Below, in pieces: positions 5,508 through 6,002 of a DNA stretch of 6,002 nucleotides (position 1 is the stretch's first letter; each line of letters opens with the position of its first letter). The notes beneath the pieces were generated by a model. It was given only the letters and a program-made list of their open reading frames with translations. It did no database searches and was not told the origin of the DNA. Source of the DNA: Nitrospira sp. (lineage in GTDB: Bacteria > Nitrospirota > JACRHL01). The stretch spans positions 1 to 6,002 of the forward strand of contig JALWRU010000234.1 of the NCBI GenBank assembly GCA_026994095.1, in the 5' to 3' direction. The translations under genes and the position numbers were made by a program.

Positions 5508-6002
5508 TCAGGGGCTGCGGTAGGTCGAACCGGAGAAACTTCCGGTTCCGCCCACATCACCCAGTACGGCACCGACAAAGCGGTCCGTGCCGACCGCTTC
5601 CACTGCCGCCTGCACCACCGACCGATCGGTCTCGCCGGAGCGAATCACCAGCAAAAAGTGGTCCACCCATTCGGCGATCAGACCGATGTCAGAGGCCAGC
5701 ATCATCGGCGGGCAATCGACAATCACAAACTGATACCGCTCGCGTAGTCGCACCAACGATCGTTGCAAGGTGGCCGAGGCCAGAATGTGGACCGGCTGAT
5801 AGGACTCTGACCGGCCAGCGGTCATCAAATCCAGCCCGGCCACCGGTCCGGGCCGCACCACCCGCTCAATGGGCAATTCACCCTGCACAAATTCAACCAG
5901 TCCCGGCACATGACGATTGCTGCGGGCCACGCTGGGGCGACGCAGGTCGCACTCCATGTACATCACCCGAAAGCCAAAGTCGCGCGCCAGCACCACCGCC
6001 AG
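5508..6002 (-). CDS. Exopolysaccharide tyrosine autokinase (BY-kinase, CpsD/CapB family), C-terminal part only
   Basis: This is the last 164 codons of a bacterial tyrosine kinase. The 5' part, with the Walker A P-loop, lies beyond position 6002. Visible landmarks in order are the Walker A' strand ending ECDLRRP (about 5958-5938), the helix-rich middle with GLVEFVQGELPIERVV, an AGR segment, and the Walker B strand FVIVDCPP followed by DIGLIAEWVDHFLLVIRSGE. Proteins of this family are P-loop ATPases that act at the cytoplasmic face of the inner membrane with a Wzz-like chain-length protein, and cycles of autophosphorylation control polymer export. The neighbours suggest the subfamily found in exopolysaccharide/PEP-CTERM loci. 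The tail is odd: after the last conserved strand it is a short Gly/Ser-rich stretch ending STYRSP with one tyrosine, instead of the usual tyrosine cluster. The stop TGA at 5510-5508 is 30 bases upstream of the next gene, so co-transcription is likely. A related MinD/ParA-like ATPase is less likely given the DLRRP motif. Confidence 0.88.
   Translation of the reverse strand: MAVVLARDFGFRVMYMECDLRRPSVARSNRHVPGLVEFVQGELPIERVVRPGPVAGLDLMTAGRSESYQPVHILASATLQRSLVRLRERYQFVIVDCPPMMLASDIGLIAEWVDHFLLVIRSGETDRSVVQAAVEAVGTDRFVGAVLGDVGGTGSFSGSTYRSP

Overview
The window is GC-rich and densely coding, and every convincing gene lies on the minus strand. The gene content points to a Gram-negative bacterium of the Pseudomonadota, more likely gamma- or betaproteobacterial. 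It has an exopolysaccharide locus of the XrtA (exosortase A)/PEP-CTERM type. That rests on four neighbouring genes that each resemble the variant of their family known from such loci: a tyrosine autokinase, an EpsB-type phosphoglycosyl transferase, a DUF3473-type polysaccharide deacetylase and a FemAB-like protein. I cannot name a genus. The exosortase and the PrsK/PrsR regulators are not inside the window.

Layout, read along the minus strand from right to left: the C-terminal part of a BY-kinase (6002-5508); a 30-base gap; the membrane phosphoglycosyl transferase (5477-3990); the polysaccharide deacetylase (3988-3101, ATG one base after the previous stop); and the FemAB-like protein (3104-2013, with a 4-base ATGA overlap). 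A hairpin plus seven Ts follows directly after the femAB-like stop and probably ends this transcription unit. The next 293 bases (2012-1720) hold two adjacent inverted repeats, a near-perfect sigma-54 (-24/-12) promoter and a leader rich in inverted repeats. They lead to a strong ribosome binding site and a long secreted multidomain protein (1719 to beyond position 1). That protein carries a signal peptide, a fibronectin type III domain, an SbsA-like Ig domain, a thrombospondin-3-like calcium loop region and a PKD/cadherin-like domain. It is open to the window edge, so its C-terminus, and any sorting signal there, cannot be seen.

How the parts may work together (inference from the families): the kinase controls polymerisation and chain length of the exopolysaccharide. 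The transferase loads the first sugar phosphate onto undecaprenyl phosphate. The deacetylase trims N-acetyl groups from the polymer, and the FemAB-like protein performs an aminoacyl- or acyl-transfer linked to the same surface system. The large secreted protein is a candidate matrix or surface partner made from its own RpoN-dependent unit. This agrees with the known pairing of PEP-CTERM loci with the sigma-54 activator PrsR. Nothing in the window is clearly a wholly new system. The most informative parts are the regulatory region at 1720-2012, the acidic insert in the transferase and the tyrosine-poor tail of the kinase.
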